From assembly GCA_963971425.1 (NCBI GenBank), contig OZ020525.1, positions 9,655,560-9,719,559 on the forward strand: DNA of 64,000 bases. Reading direction: 5' to 3'. The notes under the pieces were generated by a model. It searched no databases. It was not told the DNA's origin and worked only from the letters and a program-made list of their open reading frames with translations. Shown here in pieces: positions 1-9,957 of the stretch. The translations under genes were made by a program, and so were the position numbers. The first letter of the stretch is position 1, and each line of letters starts with the position of its first letter. Source of the stretch: Bryoerythrophyllum caledonicum (Eukaryota; Streptophyta; Bryopsida; Pottiales; Pottiaceae).

Positions 1-530
1 CACTTTTTATTTTTTCCACAACAGTATGTAATGTAAACCTTCTTATTAACCATTCGGATTATTAATCAAAAACATATTAAGTTCGAAAACAATTAAAGTT
101 TGAATTAACAAATTTTGAGCCTCCACTCCTTGCACACTTGTTTTGAATATGCTACACCCCGTCTCTACCTCTAAAAATTGGTGTGTAAGGAGCTAACATC
201 ATGCTTAACAAGATGGTAATAGATTTAGACCTTGTGTAGTGAAATTTTTTGACACCAACTGAAGTCAAAGTCTGCTAATCCACTAAACGCAGGGAAGAAA
301 ATGAACCATTTGCTTGACTTCAAACACTATAATCTTTTAATCCGTGCAGTCAAAGTTTATGAAATTTTGTACATGTATTACTTAATAAGCCTTTATTGAG
401 ATCCTACGGTCAGAACTAAAAATCGAAGTTTTTGTTACCTTCTTTATTCATTGCACTAGAATCCATTAATTTTGAAGTGTTTTTGGTGTAAAACTGTCTT
501 GGTATCTTAGGGGGTTAATGTAGTTGATGT
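1..530 (+). repeat. R1 dispersed repeat, fragment a
   Basis: This is the first of several diverged copies of a non-coding repeat that I call R1. Landmarks are an AACCTTCTTATT block near 36, CTCCACTCCTTGC near 122, GCTTAACAAGATGG near 203, GACCTTGTGTAGTG near 228 and TGAAGTCAAAGTCTGC near 260. The same landmarks recur in the same order at 1304-1830 and 13830-15331, and inverted at 1831-2800 and 13020-13316. The left end is cut by the window. No ORF of note lies inside. This copy lacks the insertions that interrupt other copies, so it serves as an empty-site reference. The class of R1 is unknown. Confidence 0.6.
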
Positions 531-1303
531 TTTCCACCTTTTATAAAATTTCAACTTCTTCTAAGTTTGATTTGAACATATTATTTGGTGTCCTTTTTGT
601 GTGCTTATAGATTGATTTTGCCTCACCTTACACTATTGTAAATTGTAACTATCATTTAACTTTGGGTTGCCTATTTCTAATTCAACAAATAAACAAAGTT
701 AGGAAAACTTACCTTGTTCACATAAGTTCCCTCTAAGCACAAATTTCCTCCTCCGGTCTGCACATCACATGCAAAGCCTACAGAAATTAGTAAATGAAAA
801 TAAAAATTGACATGGCTTCAACATGATTGCAAGAGAGATCACCTTTGAAATTGGGAAGAGAAGAGACCTCTAGGGTTTGTAAGGAAACCTTAAGTGGAAG
901 TTCAAACCTTGTGCCTCAAGCTGATTTGTCCAATTTTAACTTTTGACTTTTGACTTTTGACTTTGTTTTTTCTACTATATAATTTTTTTACATATTATAT
1001 TAAACCTTTGGTCTAATAATATATAAATAATAATATGAAGATACTTGTTAGTTTTTATCATATGATTTTAACAAATCACCATAAAAAATTTATGCACATT
1101 TTGCAGGTTTCTTGGAAGAGTTGAAAACATGTCCAACAACAAGAATGGAATGGTGATTTAATGTTGAACGCCATCAAACAGTGATGTCTGTATCACTAAC
1201 ACCTGCAACATACTTTGAGGTAATCAATTATTTCTATACATATTTCAGATTGATTCTTGATCGATCTTCTATACTATGTTGTTTGTAGAATACCCTTTCT
1301 GTG
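531..1303. other. AT-rich stretch, no gene seen
   Basis: I see no credible coding region here. A short microsatellite of TTTTGAC units lies at about 939-965. The rest is low-complexity AT-rich DNA. Confidence 0.5.
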
Positions 1304-1830
1304 GATGTACAATCCCTTTGTTCTAATGGTGTCAATAATAGTAAGTAATATTATTTGTTTTCGTATCAATAAAATACGTTTGTTGTCTTTAGTGAAATTT
1401 TCTACATTAACCTAAGTCAATTCCACATACACATGGTCACACATTGTTAGGCAAGGTACAAACTAAACTTCTTCCTTTCCACATAAAGCTTAGAGATCTT
1501 CATATAATTTTCATTTTATTTTCTCTATAAAAAGATGTGGTGTAAACCTTCTTATTGAACATTTGAATTCTCATATTAAAACATGATGAGGTCATCAAAA
1601 AATAAAGCACAATAGGATGGTAAATTTTGAATCTCCACTCCTTGTACAATTGTTTTGAGTATGCTATACCCTTTGTCTACCTCTTAAAATTCGTGTAAAA
1701 AGAAATAACATCAAAATTAATAGGATGGTAATGTACTTTAACATTATGTATTCTGTACTTTGAACACTATAATCTTCAATCCGTGCGGTGAAAATTTACG
1801 AAATTTTGTGAGGACGTGCTTAACTCCTAA
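1304..1830 (+). repeat. R1 dispersed repeat, fragment b
   Basis: This second direct copy of R1 carries the block around GTAAGTAATATTATTTG near 1341, the GGTGTAAACCTTCTTATTGAAC block near 1540, and the CTCCACTCCTTG block near 1634. It then diverges around a CACTATAATCTTCAATCCGTGC segment at 1768, which matches 327-346 of fragment a. The middle is shortened relative to fragment a. No coding capacity is seen. Confidence 0.5.
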
Positions 1831-2800
1831 AGTATTATGACAGTTTCACATCAAAAACACTTCAAATTGTTTGATTCTAGTGCAATGTATAAAGAAGGAA
1901 ATAAAAATTGTTTATCTCTTTTTTTTACCGTACGATCTAAATGAAGACGTGGTAAATTACATATTCAATTTTTTTTACAAAGTATGACCGCACCAATCAG
2001 AAAATTATGGTATTTGAAGTCAAGCAAATGGTTCATTTTCTTTCCTACGTTTACCGAATCAATAGACTTTGACTTCACTTGGTATCAAATTATTGCACTA
2101 CACAATATCTAAATCCAGTACCATCGTGTTAAACATGATGTTAGTTCCTTATACACGAATTTTTAGATGTAGAAGAGTTTAGTAGCATATTCAAAACAAC
2201 TATGCAAGAAGTCGAGGTTCAAAAATTCTCAATTAACGTTTTATTTTTTTGTGAACTTGAGATATTTTAGATTGACAATCCAAATGGTCAATAGGAAAGT
2301 TCACACCACATATTGATGTGGAATAAATAAGGGCAAAAAAATACAAAGACCTCTAAGTTTTATGAGCAAAGGAAGAAGTTTTTTGGGACCTTTCCCGACA
2401 ATGTGTTACCATGTGTGAGAATGTTTGACATAGGCTTATATGCTATTTTTCACTAAAGATAATAAGTTTTAGTACAATATGAAAGGAAACAATATTACTT
2501 GCTAGTATTAAAATTCTCACTTTCAATAGAATATCCTAGCAAATGTTTTTCAGGTGCCCGACGTGCCCGATTTTGCCAAATAAAATTGAAAACCCTAGAA
2601 TTTTTTCATGAAAATTGGATACGAGAAAAATTTCATCTCCCATTAAGGTATTAGTAATGCCCATCTACAGTACATGTTTAATAGAAAAATGTTAGAAATT
2701 GACACCATAGGAGTCCGGCTGATCTTTCAATTTGTCAATTCCGGACACTTGGTCCTTTAATGGCTAATAAGTATGAATTGAAGTCATATAATTAGATGTG
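1831..2800 (-). repeat. R1 dispersed repeat, fragment c (inverted)
   Basis: This copy is reversed relative to fragments a and b. Reading the minus strand recovers the R1 landmarks in order: the AAAGGACCAAG block near 2745, a GATGGGCAT block near 2660, AGCAAGTAATATTG near 2500, the AACATGATG block near 2135 and CTACACAATATC near 2100. Together with fragment a it forms a long inverted repeat with arms of about 470 bp and a spacer of about 1.3 kb. The minus strand near 2135 keeps an uninterrupted TTAA-containing site equivalent to the one used by the 14451-15297 insertion. Confidence 0.55.
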
Positions 2801-2814
2801 TCAAAAATTATGTT

Positions 2815-3030
2815 TTTCTTTAGTAGTCATTGTACTAGAATGAACAATTGTGAAGTATTTTGTTGTGAAAATGCCTTGTTTCTTCAAGGGTTTAGCAACA
2901 TACTCAGAAGCTTTCAAAAGATTTGACAATACGGATTGAAGGATTAAAGTTTTTGTAATAGACAACATGGTTCATTTTCTTCCCTAGGCTGAGTCAATTA
3001 CGAGAGTTCACTTTACTTGGTTTTCTATAT
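2815..3030 (-). repeat. Scrambled R1-related fragment
   Basis: Short blocks resemble R1: ACTAGAAT...TTGTGAAGTATTTT near 2832, GGTTCATTTTCTTCCCTA near 2970 and TTCACTTTACTTGG near 3007. They are separated by unrelated sequence, so this is a heavily decayed or rearranged piece. Confidence 0.35.
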
Positions 3031-3144
3031 ATGTGTTTAGAAACATATCTTTTATCAGATGAATGGTGCTTTGAAGGTTAACAATTAGTACATGTATTTT
3101 GACTAACGTGTAGCCATAATGTTCAAATTTTTTCAATATTGATA

Positions 3145-3402
3145 ATGGAGAGCCGCACGATTCAGACTCCTTTGATACGGCCACACATCCAAAGGGACAA
3201 TATGCTTTCATGGGTAGACACACCGGAAAGAACCATGTCTAGGGCCAGCGGGTGGAGAAAGCGCAATGTATTGGGAGTGCAGGTTGAAAGCATGATTCGC
3301 ATTCTTCAATCGGCAAATGCTCACATACTACAATATATTGCAATGCAAACCCAAGCTATCGATGATGACCGTTTGCAAGGAGCCCTAAATTCTATGAAGT
3401 AG
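3145..3402 (+). CDS. Unrecognised 85-aa ORF, possible gene fragment
   Basis: The first ATG is at 3145 and the stop TAG at 3400-3402. The product is polar and basic in its middle (SGWRKRN) with a helical-looking C-terminal half, and the DNA is less AT-rich than its surroundings. I do not recognise a domain and there is no signal peptide or membrane segment. It could be the last exon of a decayed transposon gene, or chance. It overlaps no clear repeat, and no promoter or splice signal can be assigned. Confidence 0.2.
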   Translation: MESRTIQTPLIRPHIQRDNMLSWVDTPERTMSRASGWRKRNVLGVQVESMIRILQSANAHILQYIAMQTQAIDDDRLQGALNSMK

Positions 3403-4599
3403 ATAGTGTGCCTTTATGAGAGTATACTAGTTGTATATGGTAATTGATATATAGTGTATGTGTAAGAGTAGTATATTCTAAGGGTGATGTTAGACGTTAT
3501 ATCATTAATCCTATAGAGTAAAGGTGTTTTTACTATTGGTGCTAAGTCCATTTGTAGAAGCATCTATATTTAGTTTCCACCATTGTATGCATTATGTACC
3601 ACGTAGAATATCTTTTAATCAACTTCCAACCCTTGCATAAAGTATGTTTTTTTGTGATAACGCCTATTTGTATACTACAATCCTTCAAATCTATCTTTGA
3701 AATATTGTAAAACTATATTAAATACACATTTATCTAGTATTAACGGGGGGCCACCAAAAATTAGTTGAAAATGCCAAAAAATTGCTTCCAATATTACCAA
3801 CCATGATTGTACATAATATTGTTGCACAAGCTCAACGTTTTTTCTTTGAAAAACATTTTTTTTTTCAATTTTGCCACTTTTGTTCGCAATGGCCGTCGTT
3901 GTACCCAAGTGCACTTTTAAATGGCCAAGTGCATAATTGCTTAATTGCGTGTTTGTAGTAGTTGGCATTTAGCATATTGTTTTGTCACTACACTAATTAT
4001 CTAATTTGCAATTAGTGTACAGGTTTGTACTTAGTGTCTACTATACTAAATGAGATTTTTAATGTACACCTTTGTGAAGAATTGATTGTTTCCAAAAATA
4101 CATTTAGAATTTACCTTTTAATTGTGCATCTAGTGCAAAACATCATTTAAATTTTAGCACCTTAGCTTTGACAATACTTGATCGTAGATAGTCACTTTGA
4201 ATGCAGTATCCAATTATTACATATGGAATACCTATCAATACATAAATTGCACATTGGGGAATTCTTGGCCCTTAAAAATTATTTTTTGACTTCTTTATTT
4301 TGATGAAAATACACCTGATTTTTCTTCATGTAGTTCTTCTACTTGAAAGTTACTTACAAATTTACATGCCTTCAGGCTTTTGTAGAAGTGACGTGTACAT
4401 GGTGGTTGAAAAATCATCAATAATAGCAGATTCTCTACAATTTATTTTCATACAAATCATGTGCGTTAGAAAAGCTCATGATATAACCTATGGTTTGACG
4501 ACATTCTTGAGACTTCAAAATCATCATGATAGAAAGTGATAACAAAGGAATGTGTTCAAACCTTTGAAAATCCCCAAGGAACTCTTGAGAATTTAGGGG
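3403..4599. other. AT-rich stretch, no gene seen
   Basis: No supported gene. Short ORFs occur on both strands but have AT-driven composition and no motif. A segment near 3905-3960 (GTGCACTTTTAAATGG, AATTGCTTAATTGCG) has a partial inverted match near 17895-17930, so it may be part of another dispersed repeat. Confidence 0.4.
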
Positions 4600-4603
4600 T
4601 TAA

Positions 4604-5402
4604 CCATTTGGCGACCAGGAAGCCCAAAATGGGACTCTGGAGGTGTTAAAACTCAATTTGCTTGAAATCAATGTGGAACTAGGCTTCAAGAGACGACGTT
4701 CAGACTTGCACACTCATTACTCAAACACATTCCAACAATTAAATCATGATTTGGATTTATGGAACTCTTGGAAAAGCTAGGAATACAACACAAAATGCAC
4801 CAAATACACTAAAATACAATGAATACAGTGAATACTATGCCACATACTATGTTATATTTCACACACATGCACATTAATTTTGGTCTTAAATTTTGATTGC
4901 ACTTCGTCTTATAGACATTCTTCATTGTTTTGTGATTGTTGATCTCTCTCTTTACATACGAAACTTCCTTTTTGATTCGTATAAGGTTGGAACATTTTTG
5001 TATACAATCAAGTAGAAGTAAGCAAAAAAAATGCCGATAGTTGTGCATAATTATTTTCTTCACATATGATATGTCAATGCGAAGCTATCAACCTAGTGCA
5101 CATGTGAACCGCTCTTATTCAAAGTAAAAAGATTCTTGCAAGAATCTATTGATGGTTAAAGTAGTACACCCTCCAAATTCCAAAGTTTTCACTACCAATA
5201 TACAGTAACTTTAAACACTATCATCTATTCCATCAACCGTTGGATGTTGTGCAAAATTTCCCCAAAGTTCAGGTCATGGGTTAAGTTCAATTTTGTAAGG
5301 TTAGATATTTATATTAGTCATTGTATTTCCATCAATTCCGGTTCAAAGAAAAAAGGAGCAGAAATCTTGGTTTTTCCAGAAACTTCCCTGGGAGGTGTAG
5401 AG
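4604..5402 (+). mobile_element. R2 element, copy 1 (TTAA-flanked, piggyBac-like ends)
   Basis: This 799-bp segment is flanked by TTAA at 4600-4603 and 5403-5406. Along its whole length it matches the segment at 14451-15297 in the same orientation, with substitutions and small indels. Shared blocks include GGAAAAGCTAGGAATACAACAC, CATTCTTCATTGTTTTGTG and CCATCAACCGTTGGATGTTG. Its own ends are decayed relative to copy 2 (left CCATTTGG, right GTGTAGAG). It has no transposase, so it would be a non-autonomous element. The family assignment rests mostly on the better-preserved ends of copy 2. Confidence 0.55.
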
Positions 5403-5406
5403 TTAA

Positions 5407-7130
5407 GTGAATTTGGATTCAAACCTCTATTTTCCATTTTCAGCTCTTTCTATTAGAATGGGCATGTGTTGAAGTGTTTTCCCTGTGATAGTCGAGAAAC
5501 TTTGAAAATGTTAATCTGATTCACCACATCATATGCACGCCCCACTACATCATTCTCTGTGTCAGTACTGTATGCAGTCATCAACGACTAAGGGTTGCAA
5601 TTCTGATAACATGTAGAAACAAACTGAAAACAGCAGTTTTAACCAACTTTTTCCAAGACCACAGACTTGTGAAATTTTCAAACCCATGGATTATTGTGTA
5701 CTACAGTGAAAGGCACAGCAACATTGGTTCATGCAATGGTGTGAGGCCTTAGTCACTTTGATCTTTTTGAAAGCGGATGTGTGGTGAATTGTGAGGCACA
5801 TCCAATCAGCGTGTTTTTCAAGCACACTAGTACTGCTATTATAGTACTACATGCATGCATCCCTGGCTACGCCATGCTTGGAAAACTTTGGCGGCATTCC
5901 ACAAACTTGGCATTTGGGAAATCCGCAGAATCTATGAATGATGAACATTGTTAACAACAATGAGACTTTATCCACATTGATTGCTACAAGCATCACCGTC
6001 CTATGATCTTTGGCCCAGAACCACTTACAGTTCACTATGACTGGAACTGAAATTATCCAAGTTGTTTTGACCTAGACTATTCTAGTGCAAGCAACATGTA
6101 TTACTAGGTTGTAAGTTGTTTGGGATGTGGTGGATACTACTCCACTAAGAATGATGTTTAGTGTTCCCAAAACTAATTAAGAATCACAACTATTATTGAA
6201 CGTAAACTAGGCATTTAGTGTTTTGAAAATGAATGCCAACTCTAATCATATTTATCAACTGAAGTAAAGTTAGGCAATATAAAAATTTACTTATTGATGT
6301 TTGATGTGGAGAAGATTTTGAGTACATTGATATTCATTGCGATGCAAAAATTGTCGGAATGAAACGTGAAATTTGAAGGAAAGTGAAATTGCACCTTTTT
6401 AATAAGTAAGAAACAAAAGCATATTTAATTTGTCATAAGGAATTGAAGCTGCAAAAGTATTTGAATGATATTCCAAGTGTCGTACATTCTTCAAGGAATG
6501 CCATTTTGAATCATGGAATTTCTAGCATAAGACATGTTGTTGCAATCAACTTGTCGGTTAACATCTTCAATTGAAATTATTGCCAATTGAAAGAAAAACC
6601 TAGTCCCTAGGTAAGCAAGCTTATAATTGAACAATTGGCTGTTACCACAAGACATATTTTGCCAAGCATTGGTTGTAGAAATTTGAATTTCTTTGCCTAT
6701 CATCTCTTTGTCCATGCATCCTTGATCTTCAAAATGATGAAGGTTTCTCTTGGTTAAGCCCTAGAGAAGTGTGACTATGTTCTACCAGAACTACAGTTCC
6801 AAAATTGTCCCTTTAAGATGAAATATAATTAACTCAATTTAAACAACATTTCTCTAATTCCAACCATAGGATCTTAAAGTTTACTACTACAAAAAGACAC
6901 TTAGAACATTTTGTGAACTTAATTGTGCAAATTGTAAGATACATGCATTTGTAGAGTGCAATATACTATTTTATTTCTAGCACCGACATGATCAACATAC
7001 TTTGACTGAAAATACTGTAGGTGAACCTCGAGTTTGGCATTTATTAATTAGAAAAATGCTTGCCAAATTAAGTGGGAAAATATATAATGAAATTGCCAAA
7101 ACTAGAGAAACTCTATATTTACAAATTTTG
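5407..7130. other. AT-rich stretch, no gene seen
   Basis: No gene can be supported. A 62-aa reverse-strand ORF at 5847-6035 contains a Cys-rich FPKCQVCGMPP segment, but it is too short and isolated to call. The rest is low-complexity with no clear repeat. Confidence 0.4.
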
Positions 7131-7260
7131 TCATGTTGGAAGACATCAAAGGGGAGTGGGGCTTGGAAAAGCCTCCCTTCAAGGTTGTGCATGCATGGAG
7201 GCTTTGATTTAAAACCCCAAGGTCTTAGGTTCAAGCCCCACAGTCGTCAAATGTGCTAAA
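7131..7260 (+). repeat. Possible tRNA-derived SINE remnant (B-box-like motif)
   Basis: GGTTCAAGCCC near 7230 matches the RNA polymerase III B-box pattern GGTTCRANNCC and sits in a locally GC-richer segment. I could not find a convincing A box 30-45 bp upstream, nor a poly-A/T tail or target duplication. This is a weak candidate only. Confidence 0.2.
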
Positions 7261-7574
7261 TTCAGTAATATGTGATTTCTTGCCAAAAATTAACTTATTT
7301 TTATTTTAGATGCCGAATGGCCTTTTCTCACTTTAATTGATTATTTGGCATGGAGGTGCCGAACTAGAGGTCCACCTACGGTAGTGGCATAATTTTCTAC
7401 TACACCTTGCATAAGTTTTATGAAACTATACTCTACCTTAAGTTAGGTCATGGCACGTCAAAAGTCACAAGTAATGGACAATTTTACAACAAGGAATATA
7501 TTCCTTCTTGCAATGTCTAAGGGTATAGAACATGGCCATTTCCTTTGCATAGCAATTTTAATTTTTAATTAAAC

Positions 7575-8060
7575 AGTTTGTTACGGGACGTAGCATCGAG
7601 GGTCTCTTTGCATCGTAGTGTTATAGCGTAAATTAGTTTGTTACTAATCTACAAGTTTAGGGACGTACGGCGGCCCACCGCATTTATTCATGGATGATTT
7701 TCATCCACATAGGGTTGTGTGTGTGCATATAGCGCCACACACGTTCTTGACTTGACGTCTTTGTCAAGTCAAGCTTTGTGAGTGAGTTAGAGAGTGTTTG
7801 GTGGTTACCTTTGCTTATAAGTGTTTGTTTATTATTAGTAAAGGCTCCACATTCTCTTACACTACTTGCACTTGTTGATTCTCCCTTTGTGAAGTCCGAG
7901 ACACTTAACTACTCTTGTGATTTACTATTTATTCCTTGAGGGTGTACTACATATACTTGTTTTAGTGTATGTTTTTTGTATATTTGATGTTGGTTTGGAC
8001 CCTTGATCTCTTGTGGTTATCAATCTTTCTTTACACAACAAGTTAGTGATTGGATTCAAA
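7575..8060 (+). repeat. LTR-like or promoter-like segment with a perfect hairpin
   Basis: The segment begins near TGTTACGGGACG at about 7580, contains a perfect 11-bp stem (7746-7756 with 7763-7773, 6-nt loop) and has a TATA-like GCTTATAAGTG near 7809. The next ~250 bp are pyrimidine-rich, leader-like sequence. This organisation resembles a solo LTR, but I could not define a matching 3' end or target duplication. Confidence 0.2.
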
Positions 8061-9030
8061 ATCCAAACAATGTATAGAATTATCCTGCCTACTTCTATTA
8101 GATGAGAAATTTCTTGAAAAAAAATTAAATCCTTCATTCCTATGGATTTAAAAAAAAATGAGGATTGCCTCAGACTTTTCTTCAATGTTGTATTGTTCCT
8201 CAAAAAATTGCATTGTTCAATTCCACAATTACTACAACTATTTATATCTATGGTGCCATGTCTAGTTGCCTTAGAATCTAGTTATCTTAAAATGATGTTT
8301 GAAGCACCAAAACTTTTCCTTTGTAAATCCAAATATTAATATTAAAAAAACCCCACAAAGCTTTTCAAATTGCCTATGCTAAATAAAAACCTCAGAAAAT
8401 AATTTTCAAAACTCAATTCTTAGGAGTATGTTCAATTCTCCATTATCCCATGAACGTACATTTGGTCCTTCAAGGGTTAACAAGGACATGTTGCACAAGG
8501 TGGCATATACTTCAATATGGTTAACTTTGAGCTAAAAATAAGGTAGGTGTCATGTTGTAGCGACAATAATCATCTACCAAAATAATTTTTGTATGGTGAT
8601 AGAAATCGAGTTGGTAAGCTCTTGGTTCTTATGTTTTTTTTGTTGATGACAATTAGCGTTGAGGCATCTATCATTGATCTACGGCCTCCAGAGATTTGGA
8701 CAACCATTCTTATGGAATCTCCTTTGGCTATGACATCGGCTTATTTTACAAAATAATATTTTCCAACATCGTGAAATATGCCCATGGCCCATGCTTTGAT
8801 AAAATAAGTCTCATATATTTTTTTATGAAATTTTCAGTGAATATACCAGTTTGGAACCCCATATGTAGATGCTTAAATGCTATGCCATATTCATTCCTAT
8901 TTAAAAAAAGTTTAGAGCTGCTAATTAAGCTACCTCGTTGCAATAATAAAAATATGTTGTGAACATCCTAAAACTGGTGTATCATGAGTGTGAGATCTCT
9001 TTGATAAGGAGTTTTTGATTTTTAGGGTCT
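8061..9030. other. AT-rich stretch, no gene seen
   Basis: Overlapping short ORFs on both strands (8142-8339, 8696-8962) have AT-biased composition and no recognisable domain. No repeat structure was found. Confidence 0.4.
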
Positions 9031-9033
9031 TTA

Positions 9034-9676
9034 GGGGCACTTTACACTATGGACCATGAGGATTGACCAAGAGAAATCATTTATTTTCATGGTCACGGCT
9101 CTTGGTCTAGAGCCGTGACCATGAAAAATGAAAAATCATTTTGTGAGTGTCTTGGTCACTTCTCATAGTGTAAAGTGGATTTGGACCAAGACAAATATGG
9201 CCTGATTTTTTAATGTGTATTTAAAAATCCGGGAAAAAACTTAATTAAAACTAATAAAATAAATAAATTTCAGCCAATCATTGATTTTTAGCTCAACGGT
9301 CCCCTTGATTTCCGTTGAGTCGGCCTATTTGCCTCAACCCAACGGAAAACCCATTGGACCAAGACACATTATCCACTTGGCAAAAAATAGCATACTTAGG
9401 TAACCTCGAACTCCGTGGTCAATCTCCTTTTTCAAGTTAGTGTAAAGCGAACCTGGACCGGGACGACTTCCTTGGCCACTCACAAATTTTAGAGGGCCGT
9501 GGTCAATCTCCATGGCCCATAGAGTTAAGCGCTCCTTAGGTAACCTCGAACTTCGTGGTCAATCTCCTTTTTTCAAGATAGTGTAAAGCAAACTTGGACC
9601 GGGACAACTTCCTTGGCCAATCATAGATTTTAGAGGGCGGTGATCAATCTCCATGATCCGTAGTGTAAAGCGCCCC
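9034..9676. mobile_element. Tourist-like (PIF/Harbinger-type) MITE with TTA target duplication
   Basis: The element is 643 bp. Its left end GGGGCACTTTACACTATGGA and the reverse complement of its right end (GGGGCGCTTTACACTACGGA) form an imperfect inverted repeat that continues for about 40 bp. It is flanked on both sides by TTA (9031-9033 and 9677-9679), the target duplication typical of PIF/Harbinger and Tourist elements. Inside is a perfect 19-bp hairpin (9084-9102 with 9109-9127), a second internal ACTTTACACTATG/CATAGTGTAAAGT pair bounding about 9039-9177, and a tandem duplication of about 140 bp (9397-9536 and 9537-9679). There is no transposase ORF, so it is non-autonomous. Confidence 0.75.
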
Positions 9677-9679
9677 TTA
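9397..9679 (+). repeat. 140-bp tandem duplication inside the Tourist-like element
   Basis: TAACCTCGAACTCCGTGGTC starts at 9401 and recurs as TAACCTCGAACTTCGTGGTC at 9541, exactly 140 bp later. The similarity continues through CCGGGAC, CTTCCTTGGCCA and TTTTAGAGGGC to a terminal TAAGCGCTCCTTAG / AAGCGCCCCTTAG block. The unit therefore includes a copy of the element's right terminus, as if the end was duplicated. Confidence 0.75.
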
Positions 9680-9832
9680 GATAGGATATTGTAATTCAAG
9701 TCTAGGGTAATTGAAATGGATAGAGCAAGCTCAACGAGGAATTTTGATGAATACTTTACCCTATACTTTAAATGCTTTGAAATGCTTTGAGAAGTTTTGG
9801 GTAGAGCCATTGTATCAAACCATATTTAGAAA

Positions 9833-9957
9833 ATTAGAAATTATCATCAAATTGGGAATTTTTTCAATCTTCATCTTACAGTCAGTTGAATAGTAGATCT
9901 ACAATGTGGATAGATTGAAAATAATCCCAATTTGATGAAAAATTTCAATCTTCTAAT
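9833..9957. repeat. Inverted repeat with ~40-bp arms
   Basis: The left arm 9833-9871 (ATTAGAAATTATCATCAAAT onward) pairs imperfectly with the right arm 9912-9957. Both contain the core CATCAAATTGGGA or its complement. The spacer is about 40 bp. This may be a small foldback element, but no target duplication was recognised. Confidence 0.5.

Noticed and set aside
5847..6035. Zinc-finger-like CQVC motif in a 62-aa reverse ORF
   Set aside because: A single CxxC without further ligands in a short isolated ORF is not enough to support a gene.
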